Source: Mesostigma viride (taxonomy: Eukaryota; Streptophyta; Mesostigmatophyceae; Mesostigmatales; Mesostigmataceae). Taken from it: a DNA stretch of 31,299 bases. The stretch lies in NCBI GenBank assembly GCA_009746045.1, contig RPFO01000564.1, positions 1-31,299 of the forward strand. Reading direction: 5' to 3'. A program made the position numbers and the translations under genes. The notes beneath the pieces are model-generated. The model made no database searches. It worked only from the letters and a program-made list of their open reading frames with translations, and was not told the DNA's origin. Positions 1-10,887 of this stretch are shown here, in pieces. Position 1 is the stretch's first letter. Every line of letters starts with the position of its first letter.

Positions 1-669
1 GCGGGCGCCCGAGCACATTCAGACCTGGCTGGACTGTAGTGGCTTGGAGGCGCGGGCGTGGGTTGGAGATTAGACGGTGTCAAAACTGAGGTCGATGGTG
101 ATTGGCTCGACCAGACTTTGCCGGCCGAAGCCACGGCTACCAGACGCCGGGACAGAGGTCCCGTTCCGTCCGTGACCGCTTCAAACTGCTGGAAGCCATG
201 CTCCCGACACCGCCGACAATGTGGACACCGCATCGTTCTGGCCTGGGCCGGCTAGGCTCCGTTCGCTCAACCCCCACTGCATGGCACTCGAAGGACCCAG
301 TGGCGAGGACTGCATGCAAGCGAGTACTCTTCAATAATTAAGGTTCTGTTCCTCACGGTGCTCACCTATATTATGCGCCCGGCCGGAGGCATGGACGCTC
401 ACGGACACTCGATCTGGCTGCACCCGGCTGGACGGCATGTACGGTTACCAGGATGCTTGGACAGGTCCTGAATGTAGGGTTTTCCACACATAGCTAGGTC
501 TTTAGAGTCTTTGTATAATAAGGGTATCAAGGAGACAACCAGCCGGCAGGCCAGAAATAGGGAGAATCCGGACCATGGTAGCTCGAGCCTGCCGTTATCT
601 AGTGTCTGCGTTTTCGAGTCGTTCAGGATGATGAATATGAATGGATATGGAACTGATGTGTGGCCTAGC
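1..669. other. Left flank without recognisable gene
   Basis: No coding region is supported here. The open frames are short, overlap one another on both strands and show no recognisable motif. The sequence ends directly at the left LTR of the gypsy element. Whether this is host intron, intergenic DNA or an older repeat cannot be decided from the sequence alone. Confidence 0.5.
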
Positions 670-1239
670 TGTTACGCCGCGGGTATCTACCACTACCTCT
701 ACCTCTACCTGGCCTGATGCTACCTAAACTAGTCAAGCCACCTCTAGTTAATCCTCTAGCGAAAGACGAACGAGACGATCCAGATCTCAATGCATTAACG
801 TAAGTGTTGCTATAATACGCCATAAGCCATTTACACAACCCGTTTACTCCAGGAATAGAGGAAGGAAACACAACTACACTGCCGTGACCCAAGCCTAAAT
901 GTGTTAATTCATTTAACACACGCCGAGTGCACACACGAGGGGTAGAACGTGCATAAATGGTCACCAACGGTCCAACACGCTCGGGCCGACATGGCCCTCG
1001 CCTACAGATGCACGCTGGTCCACTACATCTACAGATGCACGCTGGTCCACTACATTCTACCAAAGGATCAGGACCACTAGTAAAGTACGCGGCGCGGCGC
1101 CCAAAGGCACCCAATGTACCACAGTACTGTTACGAGGACAATAGTGTCCCGGTAGGAGCTACACGTAAACCTAGGGACAACCGAGGCAAAAGACCTAATT
1201 TACGTCCGTAACTACAACGAATTGTTACGCGACGTAACA
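670..1239 (-). repeat. 3' LTR of gypsy element (570 bp)
   Basis: Matches 10888-11462 end to end. It begins TGTTACG and ends CGTAACA, so it has the canonical TG...CA ends inside a 7-bp inverted repeat. Against the other LTR I count four substitutions (near 834, 847, 1106 and 1143), a missing CATG and one missing T. Inside lies a tandem pair of a 24-bp unit (CTACAGATGCACGCTGGTCC...) at about 1011-1062. It is the 3' LTR because the polypurine tract abuts it and pol runs towards it. Confidence 0.96.
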
Positions 1240-1250
1240 CCTCCCCCCCC
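1240..1250 (-). other. Polypurine tract of gypsy element
   Basis: On the minus strand the eleven bases GGGGGGGGAGG lie directly before the TG of the 3' LTR. This is the expected position and composition of the plus-strand primer used in reverse transcription. It independently fixes the LTR boundary and the element orientation. Confidence 0.85.
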
Positions 1251-1609
1251 ACAAAGGTAGGGAGCCCTCTCCCTACGCACAGGGAGGAAAACAAGGGGTA
1301 GGAAACCTAATGCACCCAGCACACACCAACACAATCGGCAGACCATCCAAGATACAAGGCACCAACGTATTAACTCGGTCTCCACCACCACGCCGGGAGG
1401 TGTAGGGTTAGCCAGCACCAAGCCTGGTGGTAGGTTCCCCTAACTGCCTGGAACAAAGTCCTTGCCGGGGGGAACGGCACTGGGCAGGACACACAGAGTA
1501 AACAAATCAGTACCAAGGACCAAGAACGACCAGTCAACTGGCCAGAACGTGAGGGCGACTCTATATACCGGAGGGACAACACCCTCAGGTCGGGCCTAAG
1601 GCCCTCTAT
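1251..1609 (-). other. 3' untranslated region of gypsy element
   Basis: About 360 bp between the stop codon of the third ORF and the polypurine tract. No coding region is convincing here; the short open frames are in poor context and share no recognisable motif. Confidence 0.6.
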
Positions 1610-3933
1610 CTAATGGCCATCCGTCTGGTAGGTACCACGGGAGGCCAGCAGGACATCCAGGTACGCCTGGTAGTGAGACACATCCTCAGCATTGTCGTGC
1701 CTATCTACAGTGAGGAAAACATCGGCCCACACGCCGTCAGGAAAAAGACCCAGGAAGGCCCAGTAATACCTATGCTGCGTAAGAACGACCTGGCCCCGGG
1801 CCCAGTCCAGGAAACCACAGGCAAAGAGGCGTAGGAAAGGCTCTACCGCGATCAGGCAGAGAGCCCGCAGGAGCAGGCGATGGTACCGGATCCGAGGGCG
1901 CATACCCGTCGGGAAAAACAGATCTACCAGGGGCTCCACGTTGGACGGCCACAACCGGATATGCCGAATCTCACGGGAGCGCCACCGACGGGCACACTGT
2001 CGCGACCCGAACGTCTCGAGGTAGTCGCTAGCCCGGGGAGGAGGATGACCCCGAGAGTCCAAACCCTGGCCCGGGATGGGCGCTGGACGACGGGCATCCC
2101 ACTCTAGGATGGGCTGAAGGACCGTGCTGTACGTGGCACCCGGCACCGCAGGAAACTCTACCGTAAGGGCATCTGAGGCCATAATGCCCAGAGGCGGAGG
2201 GTAAGCCCACTGGAACCCGCCGTAGGTGTCCAAGTCATTGTGGCGCCTAGCCCAGCGATACAGGACGCGCCGAACCAGGATCTCACCCTGGAACACCGGA
2301 TCAGCTAAAATAACCATGTCGAAAGGAGGCCGATCAGTCTCAACTGGTAGGCCACGGTCCCGCGGCGCCCGACACACCTGGGAGAACCCGTAGGACATGG
2401 GCGAAATGGCAAGCTCGGCGGAGGCGCGCGGCAGGTCACACTGGCGGCAGGCGAGCGCAGACATACCATACCCAAAGACAGGCGTGTCGCGCGACTCCGG
2501 AGTCGCATGCACCACAGAAGGGGCCCGATCCCGATCGCCCTCTGACAACTCCCGAAGGGAATCGGCAGCGCGGGTGGCGCGCGGGTCAGAGCCACTGGAC
2601 CGAACAACCGCAGCCAAAGACCGCGGGGCCGAAGGGACAGGGGCCGACGAAGGGGTAGGAACCGGCACAGACGCAGACGGCGCCGGTACAACAGGGGGCC
2701 GCGTCGGACCCGATGCCGCAGGGGGTCGCGACGGACCCGCCTCCGCAACTGGCGCGCCGGTCTCTGGGGGCGGAGCACCACCAGGCCACATGTTGAAAAT
2801 AGGGCCCGTGGGGACAGGCAATCCGGCATACGACTGGTTACCGTCCAAGCTCCAGTCAGGCACCGGGATCCTCTGCGGAGGACCGCCCTCCCAAAGCCTG
2901 GGAAGACCGCCCGGGTCGCTGAAGAAACCCCGCGAGGGCGGCGCTGACGTGGTGGGCGGCTCGGACGCGGCGGCGACGGGCGCGGCCGCTGGGACGGTGG
3001 ACTCGCGCCGAGGCGCAGGTACGTCAGTAGCAGGCGCAGAGGTAGCCGAAGGCGTAGGAGCCGCAGCAACAGAGGGAGCCGCAGCCGCCGAGGGCTCGCG
3101 CGGCACAGACGGACCCGTAGACGCCGAGGCGACCGAAGGGGAAGGGGGCACAGCTGCGGCAGACACCCCACCTGGCGTGGCTGGAGCGTGCGCCTGGGCC
3201 GCCATGAAGGCCCCGAAGGCCGCCGTCAGGGACTGGATCTGCGCCTGCATCGCAGAAACTGTCGCCGAAAGAGGATCAGGCTCACGACCAGAGCCCAAAG
3301 GGGTAGGCTCCACCGATGCGCACAGGACCGACCTCGGTGAAGACGGGACAGGGGAAGGCGCCGACACTGAAGAGGAGGACGCCGCAGGGGAGGCCGAATA
3401 CTCAGGAGAATACTGTGCCTCTACCGGCGCGTCCGTAGGAGTAGGGTCGCCCAATCCTACGCCCGCTGTCTGGTCTGCTATCTCCATGAACTCTACTGCC
3501 CGTAGAAGGTCGCAGGGGTTCTCATCTATTTCCGCATCACCCTCGGCCGGAAGCCAGGGGAACACATCCCGTAGGCAGGAGCGGCCCACAGGGGTAGAAA
3601 GGTAGGAAAACACCCGGGGGCACTGGAGAACCGCAGCTATCTGTCCCAAGGCTGGACAGCTGGAGCCACATTCTAACAAACAGTGCCCGGCATCGTCGAA
3701 CCCGTGCAAAACAAGCTGGTGCGGTTCAGCAGGGGAGGGACCGTACCACGTGACCCCGAAGAGAGCCGCCCTGACTAAACCCGCATGCTGGGCCTGGAGG
3801 GCCGGCTGCACGACGCCACCCGGAAACTGGACCGTGACACCCAACGGCCCGGAAGGGCCTCGAAGTACAGCTCAGGGTCCGGTAGGGGCAGGGACGGCAG
3901 CGGGCTCTCAGCCGGAGGGGTAGGCTCTGACAT
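1610..3933 (-). CDS. Third ORF of gypsy element, unknown function, Pro/Ala/Ser-rich
   Basis: I do not recognise this protein. It starts about 75 bp after the pol stop at an ATG at 3931-3933 (MSEPTPP...). An in-frame ATG at 3985-3987 is an alternative. A one-base frame change near 3845 joins this N-terminus to a frame that then stays open for over 2.2 kb to the TAG at 1610. From the N-terminus: a Pro-rich leader; a compact region of about 140 residues with several Cys (WYGPSPAEPHQLVLHGFDDA); a long P/A/S/T-rich linker interrupted by a short helical stretch (LSATVSAMQAQIQSLTAAFG); and a C-terminal globular region of about 270 residues rich in W, R, Y and F (e.g. FDMVILADPVFQGEILVRRV and YRWARRHNDLD). 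No signal peptide or obvious membrane anchor is visible. Its codons are far richer in G/C than those of pol, which suggests a separate origin. The position matches that of env-like or captured genes in other gypsy elements, but nothing shows an envelope function. A 402-residue antisense frame overlaps it and is probably a shadow. Confidence 0.75.
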
Positions 3934-4008
3934 GACGGCTGCGGAGGGGGGGGACAACCAACCACCCGTCGACAGCAGACATAACATAAGAGAGGAGAAG
4001 GCCTACAA

Positions 4009-4185
4009 CTAGAGCTTGTGCAGGGTTTTATATTCCTGCAGCAGGCGACTACACCCATCTAGCTCACTCTCCGTATACCAGACCTTATCTACTTCACTAC
4101 GAGCATACATCCACTTCACTTTATACTGACGCTGGGTACCGCGGCCCTTTTTGATATCTCTATGGGCCACGATGCTTTCTACTTC
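4009..4185 (-). other. Chromodomain at integrase C-terminus
   Basis: Reading back from the TAG at 4009, the minus strand encodes EVESIVAHRDIKKGRG, then QYKVKWMYARSEVDKVWYTE, then SELDGCSRLLQEY. This follows the chromodomain pattern: E-x-I-V-x-H-R, a YKVKW strand, an aromatic W, then E-L and a C-terminal helix with LLQEY. In chromoviruses this module helps choose the integration site by binding modified histone H3 tails; here that role is inferred from the family. It defines the element as a chromovirus. Confidence 0.9.
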
Positions 4186-7100
4186 GTCTTCTACTTCCCC
4201 AGTGTCAGGGTTATGCTCTAAAGGGGCAGGCGCTAGCTCTCTACCAGCGAACGTACTAGGGTGGTACAGTTTCAGCTGGCTCCTATGGAAGGTGTTCGAA
4301 TGTGTCTGCCAAGAGGTAGGGATATCGACTTTATATAGAAATTTCCTACTCTAGACAAAACATGGAAGGGTCCTAAGAAGGCGGGCCTAAGTTTGACCTT
4401 AAGTTCTGCTTCAAACTTATGAGCAAAACGGCCAACACGGGGGCCTTCTACTAATACTAGATCTCCTATTTCTATCTCAGGTGCTCTTCTATCTAAGGAG
4501 GCACGCAACCTAGCAAGGTACTTAGACTGAGCTTTTTGGTACCCTGAGATCGCGTGGTCATGAGCAGTTTTCATTCTATCTAGTAAGGACTGTACACCTT
4601 CTACAGTATCTCGGGACACATCATCCTTGTCCCGTAGAGGACTAGCTAAGAGAGAGGTAGGGGTAAGAGGCTGTCTACCAGTATCTAGGAAGAAGGGCGT
4701 ATATCCATGCGCAGCTGGGGCAATTGTTGAGGGAGAATTCTACCAAACATAAATAATCCTCCCAATCACTTCCCGAGCCATTAACATAGTGCCTAAGCGC
4801 TTCTTCCACTACCCTATTAAGACGCTCTACTAAATGAGAGGAGGAGGAGTGGTAGGCAGTACCGTAGGTAACCTTGGTACCGATGGCAGCGAAAAACTGC
4901 TGCCAAAAATCTGAGGTAAATAACTTATCCTTATCACTAATAAACTGCCTACTCAAACCATGATATCTGTATACATTATTGAGGTATAGGCGTGCGCAAT
5001 CACGTGCTGTGAGTTCTAAAGGACACGGCACGAGATGGCACATACGAGTAAAACGATCTATGAACACAAGGATTGGGCATTGCCCCTATCATTCTTTCTA
5101 AAAGGTCCTACAAAATCCATCATGATAGAATCCCACGGCATGATGGGGTCAGGCAAGGTCCTAGGTTCTGCTATCTGTCCTACGTTATTGGGTTTCATCT
5201 CCTGGCAAGATTGACAAGTTCTAACATACTCATCTACATCCTTATAAAGGGAAGGCCAGTAATAAGAGCGGGCTACTAGGTCCCGTACCCGTTTACCACC
5301 CTGATGAGCAGCTAAGTCATGCAACTCAAAGAGCAAGGAGGAGCGACAGATAGGAGGGACATACAGGCGCCATTGAGGGGGAGAATCTGCTATCTGCACA
5401 TATAAAAACCCACCTACAAATTTACAAGGGTGCTTGCCTAATTGTTGGGGATGTGCAGCAATGGCAGCTAATGCTTCCGGCTCAGTGGCCGTAAATCTAC
5501 TAATAAGGCGTTCAAGATCAGAGGTAGGCATCGCTACAGAGGTATCCAGAACAGGTTTAAAGAGATCTCCTACCGCCTTGCCAAAGAGAAGGGGAGGTCC
5601 TAGAGGGACTACGTTTTCATAAGACTTTCCTGACCTAGTCGCTATATGGCTAAGCGGTATAGAAATTTTATTTTTCCCCTCCCCCCCCACCGAGGCCACG
5701 GGAAGGGCCTCACACGGGAGAGAGAGTCCTACGTGAGAAAGGAGATCAGGCATGCGAACAGCTGTATGAAAGAGGTAGGCATAGGATTCATCATCAGGTA
5801 GTTCACCATAAGGGGTTACACCCATAGTAGTAGGAACTAGAGTAGTATTGAGAACATCAAGGTCCTCGAAAAAGGAATAGTCTGCACGACGAGAGAGTGC
5901 ATCTGGTACTATGTTATCTACACCCTTGACATACTGAAGTTTAAAAGGGGAAAACTGTGCTAAAAATTCCATCCAGCGCGCTTGCCGAGGGGTAAGGTTG
6001 GGTTGGGAGAGAAGATGGGTAAGGGGACGGTGATCCGTTTGGATAACTAATCTATAAGGATCTAGCTCACAGGGTTCATTCAGGCAGACATCAAATTGAG
6101 CACCTTTAAGAAAGTGCTGCCACGCGTGGCAACAATACACCACCGCTAAGAGTTCCTGCTGGTGTACGGGATAGTTACGCTCCGCAGGGAGCATTGTCCT
6201 AGAGATATACTCAATTGGCTGTAAGCCCTGACCCTGATCCTGGAGAAGGACGCCCCTATAGCTACCTTACTAGCATCTGTAGCCACAACAAAGGGTTTAG
6301 TAGTATCCGGTAGGATGAGTACAGGAGGGGAAAGGAGTAGGGATTTTAGGCACTGAAAAGCCGACTGACATTCACTACTCCAAACAAAGGGGATATCCTT
6401 CTTTAATAAATGATTAATAGGGGCTGCTATAGTTGCGAAACGCGGGATAAAACGCCTATAGTAAGAAGCAATTCCTAGAAAACTACGTACACCTTTAACG
6501 TCGGTAGGGTAGGCCATTCCTGAATTGACTTAGTTTTATCCGGGTCGGTAGCGACCCCGGCATCTGACAGAACGTGCCCTAAAAATGGGACACTCCTACC
6601 CGAACGAACTTTAGCACGGCGCGCCCACAAAGAATTTTCAGCCATTATTTCTAATACTTTCTTTAAATCACGTAGGTGCGTTTCAAAATCAGGAGAGTAA
6701 ATAAGAATATCATCTAAGTAAGCTTGAGCACAAGAACGGTCATGCTCAGATAAAGAAACAGAGGAGAAGGAAGGATCCTTTAAATCAGAGGACACCTGAG
6801 GAAGGTGAGAATTTCCCATAACAGGTCTAAGCACTTCATTCATTAACATTTGAAAAGAGGCAGGCGAGTTACAGAGTCCCATAGCCGCTACTCTAAACTG
6901 GTAATGACCAAAAGGGGTAGCAAAGGCGGTTTTATGGCAATCCTCAGGAGCTATCCGCAACTGCCAAAAACCATCCGCACAATCCAGTACTGTGAAACAA
7001 GTGGAACCTTTAACCTTATTAAATATATCATCAATACGAGGTAGAGGGTATTTAGACTTCACAGTAATATCATTCAACTTCCTATAATCAGTAACTAGGC

Positions 7101-8134
7101 GAAACTTGCCATTTGGCTTAGGAACTAACAGGACACCAGCTGAGTAGGGAGAGTTACTAGGCTCTATCAATCCTGCTTCTAATAGTGACACTAAAATCTG
7201 TTTTAGTTCCTTTAACTCGGTAGGGCCCATTCTATACATCGGAGAGTGCGTAGGAACTGCACCGTCCTTGATAACTACACGGTGTAAAACAGAACGAGGA
7301 GGAGGATAAGAAGGAGTCTTTTCTTCAAAAACTTTTGAGGAATCTATCACAGCCATGTATCTTACTATTTCATTTTCAGTAAATCCCACTCCTATTGTAT
7401 CCACTGTGTTTATATCTATATCCACACTATTATTAGTGATAGGTATCTCCTGTACTTCTAACTGAAGGAACATACATAATAAATATCCATATTCCTTTAA
7501 TTCAGAACGCAACTCATCATTGGACATTAATACTTCAGGTATAGGTCTTACAGGAGGATCAACAGGTGTAGGAGGAGTAATATCTACCAAGGATAAATTT
7601 TCCAATCTATAATGACGTTCCGGTACCCAGTAAGAGCTATCTGGAAACCAAATGACCATGGTATCATAATTAATAGTAATCTTATTATCCTGGTGCCAAT
7701 CTAATCCTAGTAATACATCAGCGGTAGTGATAGGGCCTATAGTGGCCGTCAGGTTGACAGTACGTCCTTGTATGACCAGGGGAAGGGACACCGTACCCGG
7801 GGAATGACTGGTGCGACCATCAGCATAATGAACAGTGACAGGTTTGGTGTGAGGGGTAGGGACTAGTCCTAAACGCCTAACTAGGGCCTCGCTCACAAAG
7901 GAGCTAGCCGCACCGCTATCTACCAACACAGAGACATTCAAGAGTTCATCAGCATGCAAGAAAGGGTCTACAACAGTGTGGGGACGGTTAAACCACCATT
8001 CAAGAACATAAGAGGACGCACACGTAGTGGTAGGGAAGATTCAGCTCCTACAGAGGTTATAAAAACAGGCAGGCAAAAATTTTTATCTGGGGTACTATCT
8101 AAGGACCTGTCCAGGTTACCCCCGGCTGACAGGC
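4009..8134 (-). CDS. Gypsy pol polyprotein: protease, RT, RNase H, integrase, chromodomain (frameshifted)
   Basis: Domains in order on the minus strand: aspartic protease with VDSGAASSFV near 7900-7930 and LLGLDW downstream; reverse transcriptase with VTDYRKLND, FTVLDCADGFWQL, FGHYQFRVAAMGLCNSPASF and catalytic YLDD at 6709-6720; RNase H with VVATDASKVAIGA and TDHRPLTHLL (6021-6041); integrase zinc-binding H-X4-H...CQSC (about 5200-5330); integrase core with MMDFVGPF, ISDKDKLF and HLVERLNR supplying D, D and E; a GPY/F-like module (RPAFLGPFHV, near 4370); and a chromodomain ending at the TAG at 4009. Frame changes occur near 7970, 6500, 6230, 5065, 4690 and 4330. Each looks like one missing or extra base, often in a homopolymer, and no nonsense codon interrupts the frames between them. 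Two oddities: about 30 extra residues sit between the LMNEVLRPVM segment and YLDD, and the usual HPQTDGQTER-like segment reads HSSSSHLVERLNR. In intact form it would make the cDNA copy and integrate it. Confidence 0.95.
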
Positions 8135-9863
8135 CTACTGTTCCCCCTCCCCCCCCAAATCCATAGGAACTAACCCCGAAGAAGACCCTGGCGAAAAAGC
8201 CACTGCTGGAGGGTCACGAGGGAGCGAAGAGGGTGCGGGAGCCTGATTATCATAGGGGAACCCTGGGGGTCCTGCCTGCACAGCATTCAGCCTACTAGGG
8301 GTAGCTGAGGGAATGCGTCCTGAAGTAGGACGAATAGGAGCACGCTGAGGGGTACGAGGAGGGCGAGCGTCGGGATGAGGGGGAGCACCCGAAAGGAACT
8401 TGGGGCACTCACGTTTAAGATGACCTACTTCCTTACAATGATAGCATGTGATATGAGAGACATCAAGGCTGAAAGGTCAGTAACACAGATATCTAATTCT
8501 TCTACATAGGAGTTCTCCTCCTCAGGGGTAAGGATAATATTATTAATACGGGAACGGGTAGGAAGAGAAGGGTGGTGAAGAAATCTGCTACACGCAAGAG
8601 ATGCTGGCGCACATGCTTGAGGGGCAGATCAGTAAAACGGTAGGCAGAGAACTGGCGCTTGACTTCACGTAATAAGGGTCTACTGAGGCCTTGGAGGAAG
8701 CGAGCACGTACTTCTGCACCCGACAAATCCCTAATTCGTACCATCTGAGCATCAAACTCTTTCATATACTCCTTAAATGATTTAGTACCCTGCTGCAAGG
8801 TACCAAAGGCTAATCTATCCTGCCAATCTGAATCAGGAGGGACTAAATGGTTCTCTAAACGCTTAAACAATTCTGCTACAGAGTTAGGGTAGGCATGAGA
8901 GGCCAAAGACTCACACTGAATGAGGTTAGCAAGCTCAGGAGTAATGCAGGTTGTAAGATAGTGAGGAACTAATACAGCATCAGAGAGACGCCATCTATTA
9001 TGATTCTGCCACGACTCTGTGTTCTGGGTAAGCAACATAATAAAGGTGAAAAACTGTTGAGGGGTAGACTTGACATCCAGCTTGGGAAGGTTAGCAAAGA
9101 GGGGAAGAGCAGGGGGCTTAGGGGGATTAGAAGAGTCAGTTTTTCCCATAGGGCCACTATCTTCCACTGCTACATAAGCGGGATAGAAGGAAGGAAGAGG
9201 AAAAGTCTTGGGTAGGGGTCTAGAAGGGGCCACCGTTTCAGGCTGGTGCCCATAGGAGAAGGGGACAGTATATTGCTCACGAAGAGAGGAGTAGGCAAAA
9301 TGATCATAATTTCTATCATCTAGGGCATGGTGCTGAAATCACTATTAACTTCTAAATCAGCCACACGGGTAGGGACCTGGGCTGCCTCATAGGCCGTCTC
9401 AGGGTAGGACCAGGAAGCAGGTGGGTAAAAGGGAACTGCACTAGGGCGCCCAGAAGGGCCGACAGGGGCAGAGGCACGACCCGTGTTAAAAGCAGGCATG
9501 GAAGGCACAGGGTGGGAAGGAGGCCTAGCAACATTGTTAGTTAGTGAGGACCTGCTGGGGGTTGAGCCAAGGTTGCAGGAGGGGCAGGGGCCTGGTTCAG
9601 GGTAAGGGAAGGGTCATCACTAAATCTGACATGCATACGTTGTTCATAGGTAGGAGGGGTAAGTGAGGGACGACGGCGACCACCAGCAACAGGAGAAGGA
9701 GGTGAGGTACGCAGATTACCTTGAGGAGTGAGATGGTGCACCGTTTCAAGTGAGTCCCGTCGGTTACCACGATTGTTGTTATTGTTGTTATATTATTATT
9801 ATTATTACTCATAGTAGGAGTGTTGGTAGGTATAGGCGACATGTTACCACCCACTGGATCCAT
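8135..9863 (-). CDS. Gypsy gag polyprotein with CCHC zinc knuckle (frameshifted)
   Basis: The start is the ATG at 9861-9863 (MDPVGGNMSPIPTNT), followed by an Asn-rich stretch on an (AAT)n run. A low-complexity P/S/R-rich region leads into the capsid-like core at about 8590-9230. There PPDSDWQDRLAFGTLQQG and FLQGLSRPLLREVKRQF match the retrotransposon gag pattern. A CX2CX4HX4C knuckle (CYHCKEVGHLKREC) lies at about 8405-8445, followed by a Pro-rich tail that ends at the TAG at 8135. Frame changes are seen near 9795, 9545, 9340, 8580 and 8470. The gag end runs through a G8 tract (8149-8156). One frame ends there while another passes on towards protease, so the tract may be a programmed frameshift site or simply a base-count error. 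Gag would form the particle that packages the element RNA. Confidence 0.9.
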
Positions 9864-9954
9864 TTTTAATTAAGTAAAGGAATAGGAATCTAGATGAAAG
9901 CAACAAAGAAAAAAGGAAAAACCTTGAAGGTCTGAAGCAAGAACAAAATTAAAA

Positions 9955-10347
9955 TCAATCCTTTTTAACAACAGTAATAGATAGGGAGCCAAACTCCAAA
10001 GTGAGAGGAGTATCTGAGGTAGATGAAGATGCAGCCCGTTTAGGGGGAGAAGAAGGAGGGGTAGCAAAGACTAGAGCTTCTACGGGAGGACGACCATGAG
10101 GAATAGGGCGTACGTGCAGGCCTAAATCTGATTGGCTATGATCTATAAGGAACTGCTGAGCTTCTTCGAAGGTCATAAATTTCTTATACCTAATTACGTT
10201 GTATACACGGTTCTGGACAATCTTCCTAGCGTCGGACCAAGAAAGGAAAATGGAGGACCATTGAGGCGTAATCACTACGTAATATTTAGCTAGACTATTA
10301 TCACTCGAAGAATGGGAAGGAGCAGTAAAAGATCGCCGCTGGCTCAT
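9955..10347 (-). CDS. Small upstream ORF with viroplasmin/RNase H1 N-terminal-like domain
   Basis: A 130-residue ORF starting at an ATG directly after the leader and ending 91 bp before the gag start. Residues about 20-70 read KYYVVITPQWSSIFLSWSDA and then VIRYKKFMTFEEAQQFL. This is the layout of the caulimovirus viroplasmin / RNase HI N-terminal fold: a YYVV strand, a short loop, GI(F/Y)-like plus xSW, then YKKF-x(T)-x-EEAxxFL. In RNase H1 this fold binds RNA/DNA hybrids. Here a role in binding element RNA or hybrids is inference. The C-terminal 50 residues are Pro/Ser-rich without a recognised motif. Such a free-standing ORF ahead of gag is not usual in gypsy elements. Confidence 0.75.
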   Translation of the reverse strand: MSQRRSFTAPSHSSSDNSLAKYYVVITPQWSSIFLSWSDARKIVQNRVYNVIRYKKFMTFEEAQQFLIDHSQSDLGLHVRPIPHGRPPVEALVFATPPSSPPKRAASSSTSDTPLTLEFGSLSITVVKKD

Positions 10348-10887
10348 GGTAACGCACCTTGTTCTTGAGTAGTCACGATAGGAGTGGAAGGGGTAGGAGT
10401 CGACTTAGCTGGGTTATCTGGATCACCGAAATGACGGGGGCGGCAATAGTCCAGCGCTCGTAGTCCTAAAGTCAGCGACCCAGTGAGTTTCTGCGAGTGC
10501 GGCCGTCTAATGAGCAGCAACACGAAGGAAAAGGTGGAACCTACCACGATGCAGAAAAGTGTAATCTACGAGACGCTAGTCGTCTCTCTAACGCAGAACC
10601 AAAACCACCTATCTACGACAGTAGGCCACATGTCTCAAGAAAACAAAACGAGGAAAAGGAAAAGGAACTAGCTACGTGAGGAGTTCATCCGCTTTGAGCA
10701 GGTCTAACTTCTAGGCAGGGCGTGTCCCGAATCGGGCAGCACTACCCCCCCAGCTCGCAGGCGACCCGCCCATTACCTGTCAAGTAGGTGTCGTCTTCAT
10801 TTTCCCGGACGCGGAAGGGTTGATTCAATGACGTATGTTGCAGGGGATCGTCGTCTGGTTCTCTACCTAAAATTCCTCCGAGTCCAT
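10348..10887 (-). other. Leader of gypsy element with candidate primer-binding site
   Basis: About 540 bp between the 5' LTR and the first ORF; I see no convincing coding region. One base inside the LTR edge, the minus strand begins TGGACTCGGAGGAATTTTAG (complement of about 10867-10886). A sequence starting TGG right after the LTR is what a tRNA 3'-CCA primer would pair with. It does not look like the common initiator-Met site (TGGTATCAGAGC), and I cannot name the tRNA. Confidence 0.55.

Noticed and set aside
1212-1582. Short minus-strand frames between the third ORF and the 3' LTR
   Set aside because: Low complexity, no motif, located in the 3' untranslated region next to the polypurine tract.
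2397-3605. 402-codon plus-strand open frame
   Set aside because: It lies antisense to the third gypsy ORF in GC-rich sequence and is rich in Gly/Ala from complement of Pro/Ala/Ser codons. No motif was found.
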